64,000 bases of DNA from contig CM069439.1 in NCBI GenBank assembly GCA_035610365.1, positions 1,860,001 through 1,924,000 of the forward strand, read 5' to 3'. Positions 11,661 to 23,330 of this stretch are shown here, piece by piece (positions within the stretch are counted from its first letter, which is position 1; every line of letters begins with the position of its first letter). The stretch is from Aquatica leii. Lineage: Eukaryota > Arthropoda > Insecta > Coleoptera > Lampyridae. The position numbers and the translations under genes were made by a program. The notes under the pieces were generated by a model, which saw only the letters and a program-made list of their open reading frames with translations, did no database searches and was not told the DNA's origin.

Positions 11661-12029
11661 CCGGAGTTTATCAATTTAACAAAAAAGTGTCTAAGTCTTT
11701 ATACAAAGAATGATTCAGTTCGAGGGAATAATCATTTAGTGTCAACTCAGTGACAAATTCTTCTATGATCAACATCAATCTTAACTTTTCAGTGCGACAA
11801 AGAGTTATTATGGTAAATTAATTATTGCTTCTCAAAGCAAATATTTCTCACTAAGCAACATATAATATTTTTGACTTTTTATTAGTTCAGTGGCATAGTC
11901 AAACAATAGCTTTGGCAGCTATACTCTCTTATACCATAACTAAGTTTAGGTTTTATTGTTGGAAACACTTTGGAACACTATCTCATGATTTCAGTGTTTC
12001 GGTGTTCAGTGAATGATAAATTCCGTACA

Positions 12030-12400
12030 CACTAGACTTGGTTTTGATTTACAAAATGGGAGCTTTTACAAAAACTCAATAATGACTTTGTTATTTGAAA
12101 TGACATTATTGCATTTTACAATTTTATGTTAAATTTTTGGAACATTTTGTTAACAACAGTTTGGGCCTAAGATGTGGCATTTGGATGTAACTTCAGAGGT
12201 TTAGAAAAATTTTGCGTTTTTGATTACATCAATGAGATCTTTGAGATAGAAAGTTGTGGTTTAAACTATTATGTTACACAAAAGAAATATTTTCTGCGTT
12301 GCAAACTTTATTTACTAAAATTTGGTAAAGAAATTCATCATTAAATTTTAGAACTTTTAGACATAGATATCTTAGATTTGTTAACTGGTACGGTGTATCA
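12030..12400 (+). repeat. left arm of a diverged long inverted repeat
   Basis: The stretch around cctaagatgt...gtggtttaaactattatgtt...cattaaattttagaa is matched, with substitutions and small gaps, by the reverse complement of 15225-15560. The strongest shared blocks lie at 12160-12360. It contains no clear coding sequence. Confidence 0.6.
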
Positions 12401-12599
12401 ATTTTTACACGATAAATCAATGCATTCTCCTTTGAGTTTGGTTTGAAGTAAAGAACTAATTTGTCGACAATAATAGTTTAACATAATTGAAAATAAACAA
12501 CACTGAAAACTGACTCTGCAATACCTATTTCAAGTGAGTGTTCCAAATGGTGGCTATTTTCTTGGAGACGAAAGCGAATTGGTTCTTTGAAGTTGTCTT

Positions 12600-14700
12600 T
12601 TACGCTGACGAGTTATTTTGGTGTATAATCCCGTAAAACAAAACGAATTTAATTTTGCATATCTTATGATGTTTTTGGAGGTCTTCGATAAAATTTACTT
12701 TTTACAAATCTTTATAAGAAAAATCGAGCTTTGTTGTATTAGGTCGCAAAAACCGCAAATAAGGAGCGTTTATTCATATGATATGTCAATTTATCTACAC
12801 AATACTGTTTAATATAGACTTTTGATATTTCCATCGCTTACATTAACTGGTGAACCAAGATGCAACCAAAGCTAGATATTTCTCATGTTAATATAAACCT
12901 AAATATCACGAGTTCAATTATTACTGAGTGCTTTCTTAAGCGATTAAAAATGAAAGGAAAGTTTGTTAAAATTGTACGAAACCAAAAACTGTGTCTTCTT
13001 ATATTAGTGATTGGACTCAAAAGAAAACGACTAAAGGACGCTGTTCGAGAGAATAAAAAAACGATGTAAATACAACGTAACCAGTTTCGTTTAGCCGCTC
13101 TTAGTATAACAAAAGGAGATTACTATCGATTTTCAAGACCACATTACGTTTAACAATTACAGTAAAATTTATTTAAACTAAACGTTGACAATAGAAACTT
13201 TATAATAAATTGAAAAGAAAGGCGCACCTTCAGTCAAGCTTCCAGCTTCTCTAATCTGAACGATAAAGAAGGCGTGAATTACTTGTGAGAACAATCGCAT
13301 ACTTGGTCGTCGTACGTACGATTGACCCCAAATTTTATTAAGAAAGAAAATGTGTACTTACGGTTCAAACGGTTGCTAGCGCTAGTACCGTTATAAATAT
13401 CTCGAAAAGCTAAAAAATAGGTAACAAGTAAACCGCCGTGGTATCACAAATAGGGCTGAGTTGGTTACATTCGATACTGAAACACGACGTGTGTTAAACT
13501 TTCAATTTCTAAGATTTTAAAATTAATGCTGAATTTTGAACAGGTGTGTTGATGGAAAATTTAAAAGCGAGGTGTCGGTAGCTCCCTCATTAACATATTA
13601 TGCTCCAAGATTTCACCAACGCAGAACATTAAGGATTCGACAGCGTTTTAGCCGCCCTTGGTATTACGAAAATAGATTATGAAGACCATTCACCAAGGTG
13701 ACATTTAAAAAAAAAGATGTTGTGGCCGATATGCCCAGTAATCTTTTCGAATCAAACAAAAAATTAGAAGATTTTTGAAAAATTTATATGCATGCAAAAA
13801 CCATTAAAATTGAATCAAGTCTCGCAGAGTATATACGTCTCTAGTAAACCGAATATCAAACAAAATTTATGATTCGAAAAATTCTGAGCTTAAGTCGTCA
13901 TTTTCAATGTATAAAATAGTTTTGCAACAAATTTAACAGTGGCTTTTTGTGTGCAGCATCTACTGTTTGTAGTACTTGCATTAATCTAAAAAATGCAATA
14001 AAACAAATAGATGGAGATAGAGAATTATTAATATCTGAACTTAAAATGTATACATTATGAGCAAACAATTCATTTTTTTTAAATAGTGAAGACGCTTTTT
14101 ATTTACGTCAAATTACTTTTACACTTTCTGCTGTGTTGATGTAAATACAAGAAAGATTTTTTTATACGTTGAGTAGGGACCGTATGTCAGATCCCTAGAT
14201 TAAGAAAATATATATTTTTTAAGTTTATTGTGTGATGGCTGTGAGATCCAAAACAAGAACGCTCATATTTGCATTACAGCTTAAAGCTGAAGCTCTAGTT
14301 GGAGTTATTAATTTGCTGTTTTGTTTTCCTGTTAGAAGCTATTAGTATTTGCTAGCTGGTAGTGTTTTTGATCGTGTTTTGAAAAAATATAATGCTATTG
14401 TTAGCCTTAACGAATATAACGGATTCCATAAACAAACTAAACCAAAAAAATTAATTCTAAAAATAGAGTGACAGTACGACTTAGGAGACATTTGTTTTCC
14501 GCTTTTTTACCCGATTGCTCCCTTCTTCCAGAATTCTTACAAAAAAATTACTATAACATGTTTTTGTACTGACATTAAAACTTTTAGCACTTATGCAACA
14601 ACAGACTACTTCATGGTTGTCATCATATTTCAAATTAAGTATACAAACTGAAATTAATTTATATTGGAGTAAATTCTTATTTTCAAAATACCAAATTGAT
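12600..14700. other. spacer of the inverted repeat; no recognised gene
   Basis: Several 60-70 residue open frames (for example 12618-12812 and 12860-13069) have no recognisable motif and biased composition. A stretch near 13550-13720 translates in part as APSLTYYAPRFHQRRTLRI on the plus strand before frame breaks. It may be a transposon remnant, but I cannot assign it. Confidence 0.35.
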
Positions 14701-14728
14701 CATACATTTTTTCGTAATATATTTTTTT

Positions 14729-15180
14729 TTAATTATGCCTTTCCTGCGTCATTGTTAAGCGAATGTATGTCTTGATTAATTTCACTTTGGAGAAACTGCG
14801 TTCTCCACTGGCCACATACACGGTTAAAGTTAACATGATTCTCAAGGCCACAAACAAATTTGATACACTGTCAATTCGGTTGTTGCTATGGTTGTAATTT
14901 ATCACATCTCGAGGACTCTTCTTGCTATTGCTTGAATTTCTCCAAATTTCAACTCCGTCAACATCCATGAAATTTTGGTATGTTAAATATTTCTCAAGTC
15001 TGATACAGTCTTTTAAAAGAGGTCGGAATGTATCATCTTTTAATTTGTTATCCTTGTTTCTTTTTGTTTGTTGCACAATGAATTCATTTTATTCGATAAT
15101 TACGACCGTAATGTCAAAACGTTCGGTGACATTCGGTAAGAAAATTAGCATATTACCTGATTCTTCTTGAGTAAACCACA
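14729..15180 (-). mobile_element. hAT transposase C-terminal relic
   Basis: The minus-strand open piece 14729-15076 ends with ALRIMLTLTV, VASGERSFSKVKLIKTY, then TMTQER. This is the hAT dimerisation region (cf. VASAERSFSKLKLIKTYLRSTMSQERL) found in ZMYM-like and other insect hAT proteins. Upstream, DCIRLEKYLTYQNFMDVDGVE fits the preceding family segment. The frame stops right after TMTQERHN, before the usual GLALxSIE. It lies directly beside the right arm of the inverted repeat, so both may come from one hAT-type element. Confidence 0.8.
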
Positions 15181-15224
15181 TTATTAGAAATAGTCAAAAA
15201 CAGTCTAAATTAAATCAATTAATA

Positions 15225-15560
15225 ATAACATTTTGAAGCTGAAGGTGTAACAGCAAACAAATCAAGGCGTCCATCTTCAAAAATTCTAAAATTTAATGAT
15301 TCGTATCATGTCTATACCATACTTTAGTAAACATAGCAAAATAAATCTCTTTTGTGTTTAACATAATAGCTTAAACCACAGTTTATTATCTAATTTAAAT
15401 TAAAAAAATGTCATTAAACCTCTTCAAAAACAGCATGGTACATCTTAGGCTCAAGCTGTTATTAACGACTGAAATATAACAAAAATTGTAACTGCAGTTT
15501 TTTAAGCAAATACAGTTTTAAGTTTTGTAAAGATTTTTTAAAAATGTTGTCATCCCACAC
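15225..15560 (-). repeat. right arm of a diverged long inverted repeat
   Basis: The reverse complement of this stretch aligns by eye with 12030-12400 (shared blocks around gcctaagatgt, gtggtttaa-ctattatgtta, tttactaaa and atcattaaattttagaa). The spacer between arms is about 2.8 kb. Confidence 0.6.
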
Positions 15561-15659
15561 ATTAAAATTAATCTCAAACATGTTCTTTTGTATTTTAATT
15601 TGCAGGTTAAAATAAGAGCCTGAGAAAAACTCTCTGGTGCTTAAGCTCATTTAGGCGTT

Positions 15660-17440
15660 TTGTGATTGTATAGCGTAACAAGTTAAGAAACCATTTTGAA
15701 GTGTATAGGTTTCAAATAATTCCATAAGATTTTATAATTACAGTGAATAATGAAATACATGACACAATAACCAAAAATCTAAGTAACAAATTTACTTTTT
15801 TTTTAAATTAAAACTATGAAGGGTACTATTCCTGCAATTGTAAAGCAAGAAAGACTGAGAACCAAAACAATGGGCATGGTTACTTCTTAAGTTTAACAAT
15901 TTTGATCGTTAATATCAAAATTGAATTAAACTAAGTATTTTTTTTATATTAAACAGAGTGGCCAAAGCAATACGCCTGCTTGTCTCTGGCAACGCTTTCT
16001 GACATAAATCCTTATATGGTTTTTTTTACATTATTTACGCACAAAGTTGTGAGCAAATTGAGTTGTGTGTATATTTTTTCTTGAAATGTGCTAAAAAGGC
16101 TAATTTGAACAACGCTAACACATATATAAGATTGTGTTTAATTATACGTTAGCATTCATTTTTCTTCAAAATTACCATAATAAATATTTTAAATTTTAGT
16201 TTATTATAAAACTTATCAAATCGGTAACATAATAATAATTACGTTATTATAAACACATAGGTTAGTAATATTTTTTAGCCTTTCAACCAAAGCATGTAAA
16301 CATTTCTTAAGCATGAACAGTTTTCTTACTTTTCTGTGAAATAAACTTATAAAAAAAAAGAAAAGAAAATATTGCACCAATGCACATGAATAAAAAAATA
16401 TAAATATTTTTTGTCAGTATGTATTGGCATCTACTTTTAATTGAATTTATCACTATTTGTGAACGCAAAAATATAAATTTAAAGGGAAAAATGAATCAAA
16501 CTATTAAACGATTTTACAATAAAATTGAAAAAGGAATTATTGAAGAGGGTCGCTCTGTGTGTACCTCTCAATTGAATACATCCTCCCTCAACGGCCGGGC
16601 TACCGCTGACCGGGTGTGTATAAGGTGTATTATATACCTCATAAATGTTTTGGATCATTACGTACATGTCAAATCAAATTTCCATCATTCACTATTGAAG
16701 CATTTTGTTGACGGTTTCCCAATATTCGAGCTCGTTATAATGTCGTGTCTAGCTTTAAAGGGTATGTATTACATATAGCGATCATGACTTAATTAACGCT
16801 AATTTTTCAATATTTTAGAAAAATTATAACAATGTTTTTTGTTAATTTTAAAAATTTATTTGTAAAGTTTTCGTATATGTTTTTTTATAATTTTCGCAAA
16901 TAATTAAACATTAAAAAAACATGTAATAATGATTTTTAAGAACGCCAAGTGAGGAGTCATTTTTAGCAAAGGAAAAACTAACGGCATTGTATTTCGTGGC
17001 ACAACAATAGAAATATCGGCGTAACAATGGATTGGCGTATTAACATTGCCCTTACAAAGTATTGGATCTATAATTTTAAAAGCGGGACAATTATTTGTTA
17101 TGCCGCAGGACCTCGTTCCCCTGTGGTTTTGTTCAATTTACTAACATATGTCATAATCACATCACGCTCGACATCGTTAATTTACTGATCGTTAAATATA
17201 CTGAGATTTATTTCTCAAGCTCTTTAAAATACGTAATCTATTATTATGTTAAAAACTTGAACATGTCTATTTTTTGACAATTTTGGTTACTAATAGCATA
17301 ACTCTACAGTAGTTTCTTGTATCTAAAATAATAAAAGAAAAACTGCAAAACTTGTATCGTATCGTAGAAAAAAATTAAACAAATGTAACTACGTATTTCG
17401 GTAAATAAGTTCGACCTTTTTTTTATTTACTTAAAAAAAG
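15660..17440. other. AT-rich, no recognised feature
   Basis: The open frame 16419-16778 (119 residues) is the longest here but has ordinary composition and no motif I know. A complementary frame overlaps it at 16479-16667. I see no splice sites or paralogous copies to support it as a gene. Confidence 0.4.
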
Positions 17441-17464
17441 TACTAGTGAAACTTATGCTATAAA

Positions 17465-17560
17465 TACGATCCGGGTTTGAACCAACGTTTTGTAAGAGGT
17501 TTCATCAGCGGACGAAACGTTGGCAACTTCAACTTTGACACGGTCCAAATCAGGCAGACG
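17465..17560 (-). repeat. PLE-type terminal motif with hammerhead-like core (copy 1)
   Basis: The minus strand of 17481-17510 reads CTGATGA (17502-17508), a short spacer, then an A-run and CGTTGG, the order of a hammerhead ribozyme core (CUGAUGA, stem II, GAAA). Here stem II and the GAAA are eroded. The adjacent plus-strand gacgaaacgttggcaacttc is the same terminal motif in the other orientation. A better preserved copy lies at 58098-58142. The motif type is known from Penelope-like elements. Confidence 0.5.
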
Positions 17561-18204
17561 TTCTGGAAGCTTTTGTTATTTATTATTTAACTTGTATTCT
17601 TAGGTACTCTCGCTTCAGGTTTTTCTGTCGATAAATTGAGAAACTTCCAGATGACCAGGAATTGGGAATCATAGAAAAAAATTTTTTTTAATTGTTTTTT
17701 ATTACCTCTGGAACAGACTCTCCTCTGGTACGCATGCTTTTTTATACAATTTTGGCCATCAATTTCGAAAATTTATTATATCGGTCGCATCATCCTATTT
17801 TACTGTAAATTTTTTTGCATTGCTGCTAGTTATAATGTTTTGGTTATTTGATAGATATTATAAATTCCGTCGTTATTTTTTTTTACCAAAGCAAAAAACC
17901 TCCATCAGAAATGAATGGCCCTTTTTACAGGAAATTTATTAAATCAACCGCTATCAGTTAAGAAAAGGCGCATTCGGATAACTGTGTGATTCGGATTTTG
18001 GCTTCAACAGTTGTCGCTAAACAGTTGAAGTTTTTTATACTTGATGTAACTTCTCTCAAATAATCCAATAGAAATGAACAAATCCCGTGTGCTGTTTTCT
18101 TGGCTTGCTGTTTATGGTAAATGTACATTTTTGCTGTATTCTGTTTGACATTATGAAATGAATGGGACTTATTATTTATTTTTTTTCTGACGTCAAACAA
18201 GCAA

Positions 18205-18400
18205 CCGAAATCTAACTAAGAAGTTCTAAAGCGTTAGGCTATCAACTTGTAAACCAAGTCAGATTCAAAACTGTAAAAAGTTACAAAAGACGATCAACTT
18301 GAAACAGGACACGAATATCTAACAAAGAACCACTGCAGAGTTAGGTAATCAACTTGTGAACCAAGCCAGATTTCAAAATCCATGGAAGTGACTTAAGAAG
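18205..18400. repeat. tandem ~107-bp repeat, two units, PLE-associated
   Basis: Two direct units starting at 18210 and 18317 share atctaac(t/a)aagaa...gttagg(c/t)-atcaacttgt-aaccaag-cagatt. The same unit, partly inverted, recurs inside the fold-back structure at 58160-58310. It is non-coding and probably belongs to the non-coding end of a Penelope-like element. Confidence 0.65.
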
Positions 18401-18420
18401 AAGTTTATTTATATAAATAA

Positions 18421-18480
18421 GTATTGTCGCAGTTGGTTGAGCGCGACTCTAATTGAGTTACGGTCGAAAAGGGATGTGTC
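18421..18480 (+). other. tRNA-like A/B-box arrangement, possible SINE head
   Basis: gtcgcagttgg (18427-18437) resembles a pol III A box, and cggtcgaaaaggg about 25 bases further on loosely resembles a B box. No complete cloverleaf could be drawn, so this is at best a degenerate tRNA-derived SINE head. Confidence 0.2.
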
Positions 18481-19084
18481 CTCGATAAAGGAGTAATAAC
18501 CGGGAACCAAAGAGGGCATAGTCCGAAACCATGGTCACGATTGAAGTTATTGGAGTGTTTGATAATTTCTATGCTCTCTTGGATTTTCCTATTGAAGAAG
18601 AACGGAGATTTTGCAATCACCAAAACGTTATCAAAATTTATATTGTGACCTATAGTAAAATTATGTTTATCAACCGCAGACTTTTTTACAAAGAGGCTTG
18701 CTTATTTGATCTGTTGCCTTATGAATGTAGGGTAAAAATGCTAATTTCGGATTGGATTCGGAAATAGAAATGTTCTTAGGCCATGTGGATATAGACGACG
18801 ATTCATAATTACCTGAATATCTCGTTTTATGCAACCATTGCTCAAGGTTGTAAAAAACGGCATCTATTAAATCCCCACGGAAAAAAGGTTATGCGGAATT
18901 GATATGTATCATGCAAAAGGCAGTTGGTTTTGAGTCAAGCCGATGTACGCTTGAATTAAACTTTTATTTTATTAGATTGCAGCTGTAATTGCATTGCAAT
19001 AAGAGATTTAGTTTAAGTTTAAGTACATTTACGTTAAATGTTATTTGAACGTGTATCAATTTTAGAAAAAAAGCAAATGCTTTA

Positions 19085-19480
19085 GATATGAAATCGTAAT
19101 GCTTAAATTCAGTATAATATTTCTCTCCGTCCCGTGTGAATGTGACAGGTTATGCGTGGGGGAAACTAGAAGACCCTTAGCATACGTAGACAGGAGAGAT
19201 ATCACACAACACTCATGGGCAGAACACTATAGAATAAAATCGAATGAAGCGAGAGGAACATTAGTACAAAAAAAATCAAAAAAGCAGCAGTCATCAACAA
19301 TAAGAAGAAAGAGAAGCAGTTAGTTTAGTGTAAAAATAGACAACGTGTAGAAGCCTCCAATTTGACGCTTGAAAGAACTTTAGCTTCGCTAGTGTTTCTA
19401 TTAGTTAATTTTTGTTTCGCTGAATTGGTTTTTGTACGCTTGGTCGCTTCATTAATCATACCAAGAATCATAAAGTTTTG
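19085..19480 (+). mobile_element. Penelope-like element 3' relic: GIY-YIG part and tail
   Basis: The open piece 19099-19323 carries VPCECDRLCVGETRRPL, an N-terminal GIY-YIG endonuclease block of Penelope-like elements (usual form CxCGxxYVGETxR). HSWAEHYRIKSNEARG follows, where a complete element has EHxxxxxHxxxWDEA. A non-coding tail with gcttgaaagaact...ttcgctagtgtttctattagttaatttttg comes after it and is repeated at 21850-21960 and 61110-61210. It is truncated at the left. Confidence 0.75.
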
Positions 19481-19539
19481 TCGTTTTCTTGCTTCTTCAA
19501 AACGGTCGTCAATTCATTTAGTTTGACACCCACTTAAGA

Positions 19540-20760
19540 ACAGGAATCGGTACTATCTAAGGGTTTGAATTTTGTTGTTACTCCCAAACGCATTACTAAA
19601 AAAGACATTTTATATGATGTTGAGTCTTCTATAAGACATCTTCCTCGCCACATCTCAGACCCCATTCGTATACACACTGGTTAAATTCTTGGCTGATCTA
19701 AAGTTTCTAAATCCAACATTCTAAGTCGAATGAGTTAGATTTCAAGTCTTCGTAGCCGACAAAGGCAACGCTACTGTCGTTTTAAATCAAACTGATTATG
19801 CTGCGAAAATGCATTCTGTTCTGTCAGAGGACAGAGACCGGACGCTCTTTTAACTCCAAATGCCACTTTAAAGATTGAACCTGAGGTCAGCTAAATCATC
19901 AGATCTTCTAATTTACTTTCTACCCCTTCGCATTCGAGACCACCTCGTCTATACGGACTTCCCTAAGTTCACTAAATAAGGTATTCCTCTTTGACCTATC
20001 GTTCGTAGTATATCCTACCTACAAGCTAGTTCAAGTTCTTGTCCAACAATCTTTGCGACTTTACAATAAAAATTTCATCTCACATCCTTAACTTCTCAGC
20101 TTTTTATTCAACGTCTGGAAACTATAAAGGTTAAACCTCAAAATCTTCTTGTGTCAAAGTCACTATTAAAGATTTACTTATTATCATCAAACAAATTCTG
20201 TCTTACCACGACAAAGATTTGTGTTTGATTTTTCTTATTGATAAGTGTTTGTCATCCACTTACATCCAATTTGATAAGTTTTTTGAACAAGTTTTTGGTG
20301 CTGCTATAAGTTCTCCTATATCGCCTGTTATAGATAATATTGTTATGGATTCTTTTGAAACGGTTACTTTGGAATCATCAATATTAAAACCTAAAGTCTG
20401 TTTTAGGTATGTTGACGATATGTTTATTGTTTGGTCTTATGGTCATCTCGAATTATCTAAGTTTCTTGATCGTCTAAACAACCACCACCTAGATATCAAA
20501 TTTACTATGAAAATCGAAACTAATAGTTTTCCCTCATTTCTCACGTTCTTGTGACTTGTAAATCCGACGAAGTTCTAGGCCATTTTGTTTATCACAAACC
20601 AGCCCAAAAGGACAGATACCAGCATGCTTTGTCTCATCATCATCATCATCATCCTGCACAGAAACGTTATGTTATTGAATCCTTGGTTCGACGTGCTTTT
20701 GCTATTTTTCAACCTAAGAATCTAGACTCGGAAATCCGTCATCTTACGTAGTCTTCACTT
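19540..20760 (+). mobile_element. Penelope-like element RT relic
   Basis: Starts with KGLNFVVTPKRITKKDILYDVESSIRH (about 19560-19650), the N-terminal PLE region. After several breaks, the open piece 20219-20554 shows the RT core: FGAAISSPISPVI (cf. MGSPLSPVIAD) and RYVDDMFIVW, with the catalytic aspartates kept, then LDRLNNHHLDIKFTMK. In the next frame HKPAQKDRYQHALSHHH...QKRYVIESLVRRAFAI is the C-terminal linker. A run of six histidines is an expansion in this linker. Pseudogene by stops and shifts, no EN domain follows. Confidence 0.85.
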
Positions 20761-21570
20761 ATCTGTGGTATTGTGACAGAGATTATAATTCTAATGATGG
20801 TTGACGATCTGAAGACTGTATTGATTTTGTAACTTCTTCCTATGCGTTTTATCGTCTCAGATAAGCCTCTGACGTATGGGATTCTAAGTAGCGCTTTCGG
20901 TAGTTCTTATATTGATTTGGTGTTTATGAAGAAGCGCTTCTATCATCTTTTTTGGATAGCCATTTTGTTTTAGGTCTCTTTTTATGTATTTGATTTTTGT
21001 ATGATGTTCTTTTTCTGTGTTACATAACCTGTGGGGTCTGTCGAATAGAGACTTTGCTACTCCTTTTTTTGTTGTTGTTGAGTGGTTGGATGAATGGTTT
21101 AGATATTGGCTATTATGTGTTAGTTTTTTGTAAACAGCAGTCTGGATCCTTTCATTGTTTTTCTTCACGTGAACGTCCAAGAATGGTAATTATTTTTCTT
21201 TTTTTTTTCAAGGTGAATTTGATGGATGGCTTGATGTTGTTCAGGTATTGCAAGAAGTGATTTAGTTCTCAATCACTGTAGTTCCAAATTATAAACGTAT
21301 CGTCTACATACTTAAATTATATCTTAGGTTTTGATTTAGCTTTCTCAATTGCCTGAGATGCGAACCAGTTCATGTAGATGTTGGAAATGATGGGTGATAA
21401 AGATGAACCCATTGTAAGACCGTCGTTCTCAGCCAAGAATCTCTTTTTTCTGGAGCTTCTTTCGAATGATTTCTAGTACTTCTTCCACAGAACATTGATG
21501 TATAGATTTTACACGTCGAAGCTGACTAATTGACCTTGTGGTTGGAGTTTTACTGTCCTTAGGATTTAAA
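20760..21570 (-). mobile_element. Penelope-like element RT relic, opposite orientation
   Basis: Minus-strand reading from 21550 downward gives QLVSFDV-type and VEEVLEIIRKKL blocks, then GLTMGSSLSPIISNIYM (RT core) and FKYVDDTFII-like residues. The open piece 20884-21180 follows (FLDVHVKKNNERI..., KKGVAKSLFDR, IKRDLKQNGYPKKMIE), the linker before the endonuclease. It faces the preceding PLE tail to tail. Its 3' region (20760-20900) matches in sequence the PLE remnant at 62250-62420, so the two belong to one family. Confidence 0.82.
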
Positions 21571-21589
21571 AAAACAGCAGCCACTAAAT

Positions 21590-22030
21590 CCCGCGTGAAT
21601 TTGACAGGTCATACGTAAGGGAAACCAAGGGAACCTTAGAAGTCAGACTGAAAAAAACACAGAGAAAAGATATTTAGATCTGGCATTGCGCAACAGTGCT
21701 GGGAAGAACAACATAGGATGAAATGGGATGAGGCGAAGATCATGCACATCGAAGAATATTGGTGCAAAAGAAAATTCAAAGAAGCTTTAGTTATCAACAA
21801 CAAGGAAGTTTATAGCCAACCTAGTGTAGAAATACGTAACGTATGAAAGCCGGTGATTGGACGCTTGAAAGAACTTGAGCTTCACTAGTGTTTCTATTAG
21901 TTAATTTTTGTTTCGCTTAATTGCTTTTTGTACGCTTGATCGTACTATTCACTTGATGACGATTGCAGATACTCTAGCAATCGAAACGTGATAATCATTT
22001 ATTTTTGATAAAATATAAAAAATAAAGGCA
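21590..22030 (+). mobile_element. Penelope-like element GIY-YIG relic and tail
   Basis: Reads SYVRETKGTLEVRLKK..., later EEQHRMKWDEAKIMHIEE and ALVINNKEVYSQPSVEI-like blocks in shifting frames, a degraded GIY-YIG endonuclease end. The shared non-coding tail follows (gcttgaaagaacttgagcttcactagtgtt...), ending near gcaatcgaaacgtgat. Confidence 0.75.
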
Positions 22031-22039
22031 ATGGAAGTT

Positions 22040-23330
22040 CAGACTTGTTCTATTTTACAAGTGCGTTCAAAAATGCTTAATTTAATCTTGTTGTTCATAA
22101 GCCATAGCACAAAAGCATTTGAATCACTTTGTTCGCTTACTTAAACAATTTGTTTTTGTAAATTTGAAATGCGTAATTTTCAGACAAATCTTAGCATATA
22201 TTTTTGATAACTATTTTGAAATATGACAAATTAATCCTAAATTGATTACTACAATAATTTTAAATTTTACCTATAGTAGTAAGTACCTATAGCTTAAATA
22301 TCAGTTTTATTATTAATACAATTTTTGTGTGACGTGTTCTAGTACTTTGAACCTGCGTACGTTTAAATAATTTTCAACTTTAGATAATTAAAAATTTCAA
22401 AATGAAAATTATTTTCAATAGAACTGATTTTTTATTATATACACGTTTAATTTAAAAATCCGAGGGGACTGTACTTTTTGGTGTTCTGTAAACAATTGAG
22501 TGTACTTCAATAATAAGCATATTAATGAAACACTTCATAAGAAAATTTAAAAATTATATTTTAAAAATAATTCGTGAAATAAAAAATGTAAAAATATGTT
22601 ATTTAAAGCCGTGTTTGGTGTAACTAGTAAATCCAAAAGTTCTAAACGATTTGGATATAATAAACCAATTAATGTTTTTAATAAAAAGCTTTAACAAACG
22701 TGTTAGATGATTTTTTTAATTTGGCAATCATTTCAAACAGTTCAATTATCTGAAAAGGTTTATTTTGTATCAAAAAATTTTTAGTGAAATAAGTGCTATA
22801 TTGAGACGATGTATTTCTGTAAATTTATTATAAGCAAATTTGAAACATTTTCCAGGGACAAAGAAAGGTTAAAACCATCAGTTTTATGAAAAATATGCAG
22901 TTGAAATAAGCAAAACGAAATAAGCTTTGTGTGGTTTGTCTTATTATTTTATTGCTGAAAACCAGTGTTGTGATTTGTATTATTTTTAATGGCACTTATT
23001 ATCTTATTATTGAAATCGTTTATACGCATCAATACTAAAATCTGTGTTGTTTTGGTACCATTGAAATTTGGTTTTTAATAGTATTAGAAATATAAATATT
23101 CCACTTTCTCGTAAAAAACCTATTGATAAATCTTAGCTCTATAAATAGCGCCTATATAGAGTCGATGCTATTGTGTGAGAAAAAAATTGCAAAACGTATT
23201 TTAGTTGCATTAATACTGATATTTTCGAACATTTGTAGTTTATTTAAGTATAATATTTATAAAAGAAGTTTTCGTGAACGTCAATGTTAAATCGATCCAA
23301 ATAGTTAAAAGGTAAATGCAGAGTAAATAT
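22040..23330. other. AT-rich, nothing recognised
   Basis: No open frame above 60 residues, no repeats matching elsewhere in the window, no obvious regulatory arrangement. Confidence 0.5.

Noticed and set aside
16419..16778. 119-residue plus-strand open frame
   Set aside because: No motif, no splice context and an overlapping frame on the other strand; length is plausible by chance in a 64-kb window.
18421..18480. Possible tRNA gene
   Set aside because: A and B boxes are only approximate and no acceptor or anticodon stem could be paired.
20631..20655. His-tag-like run suggesting vector contamination
   Set aside because: It is embedded in frame in a Penelope-like linker with matching flanking residues, and surrounding DNA is typical of the window.
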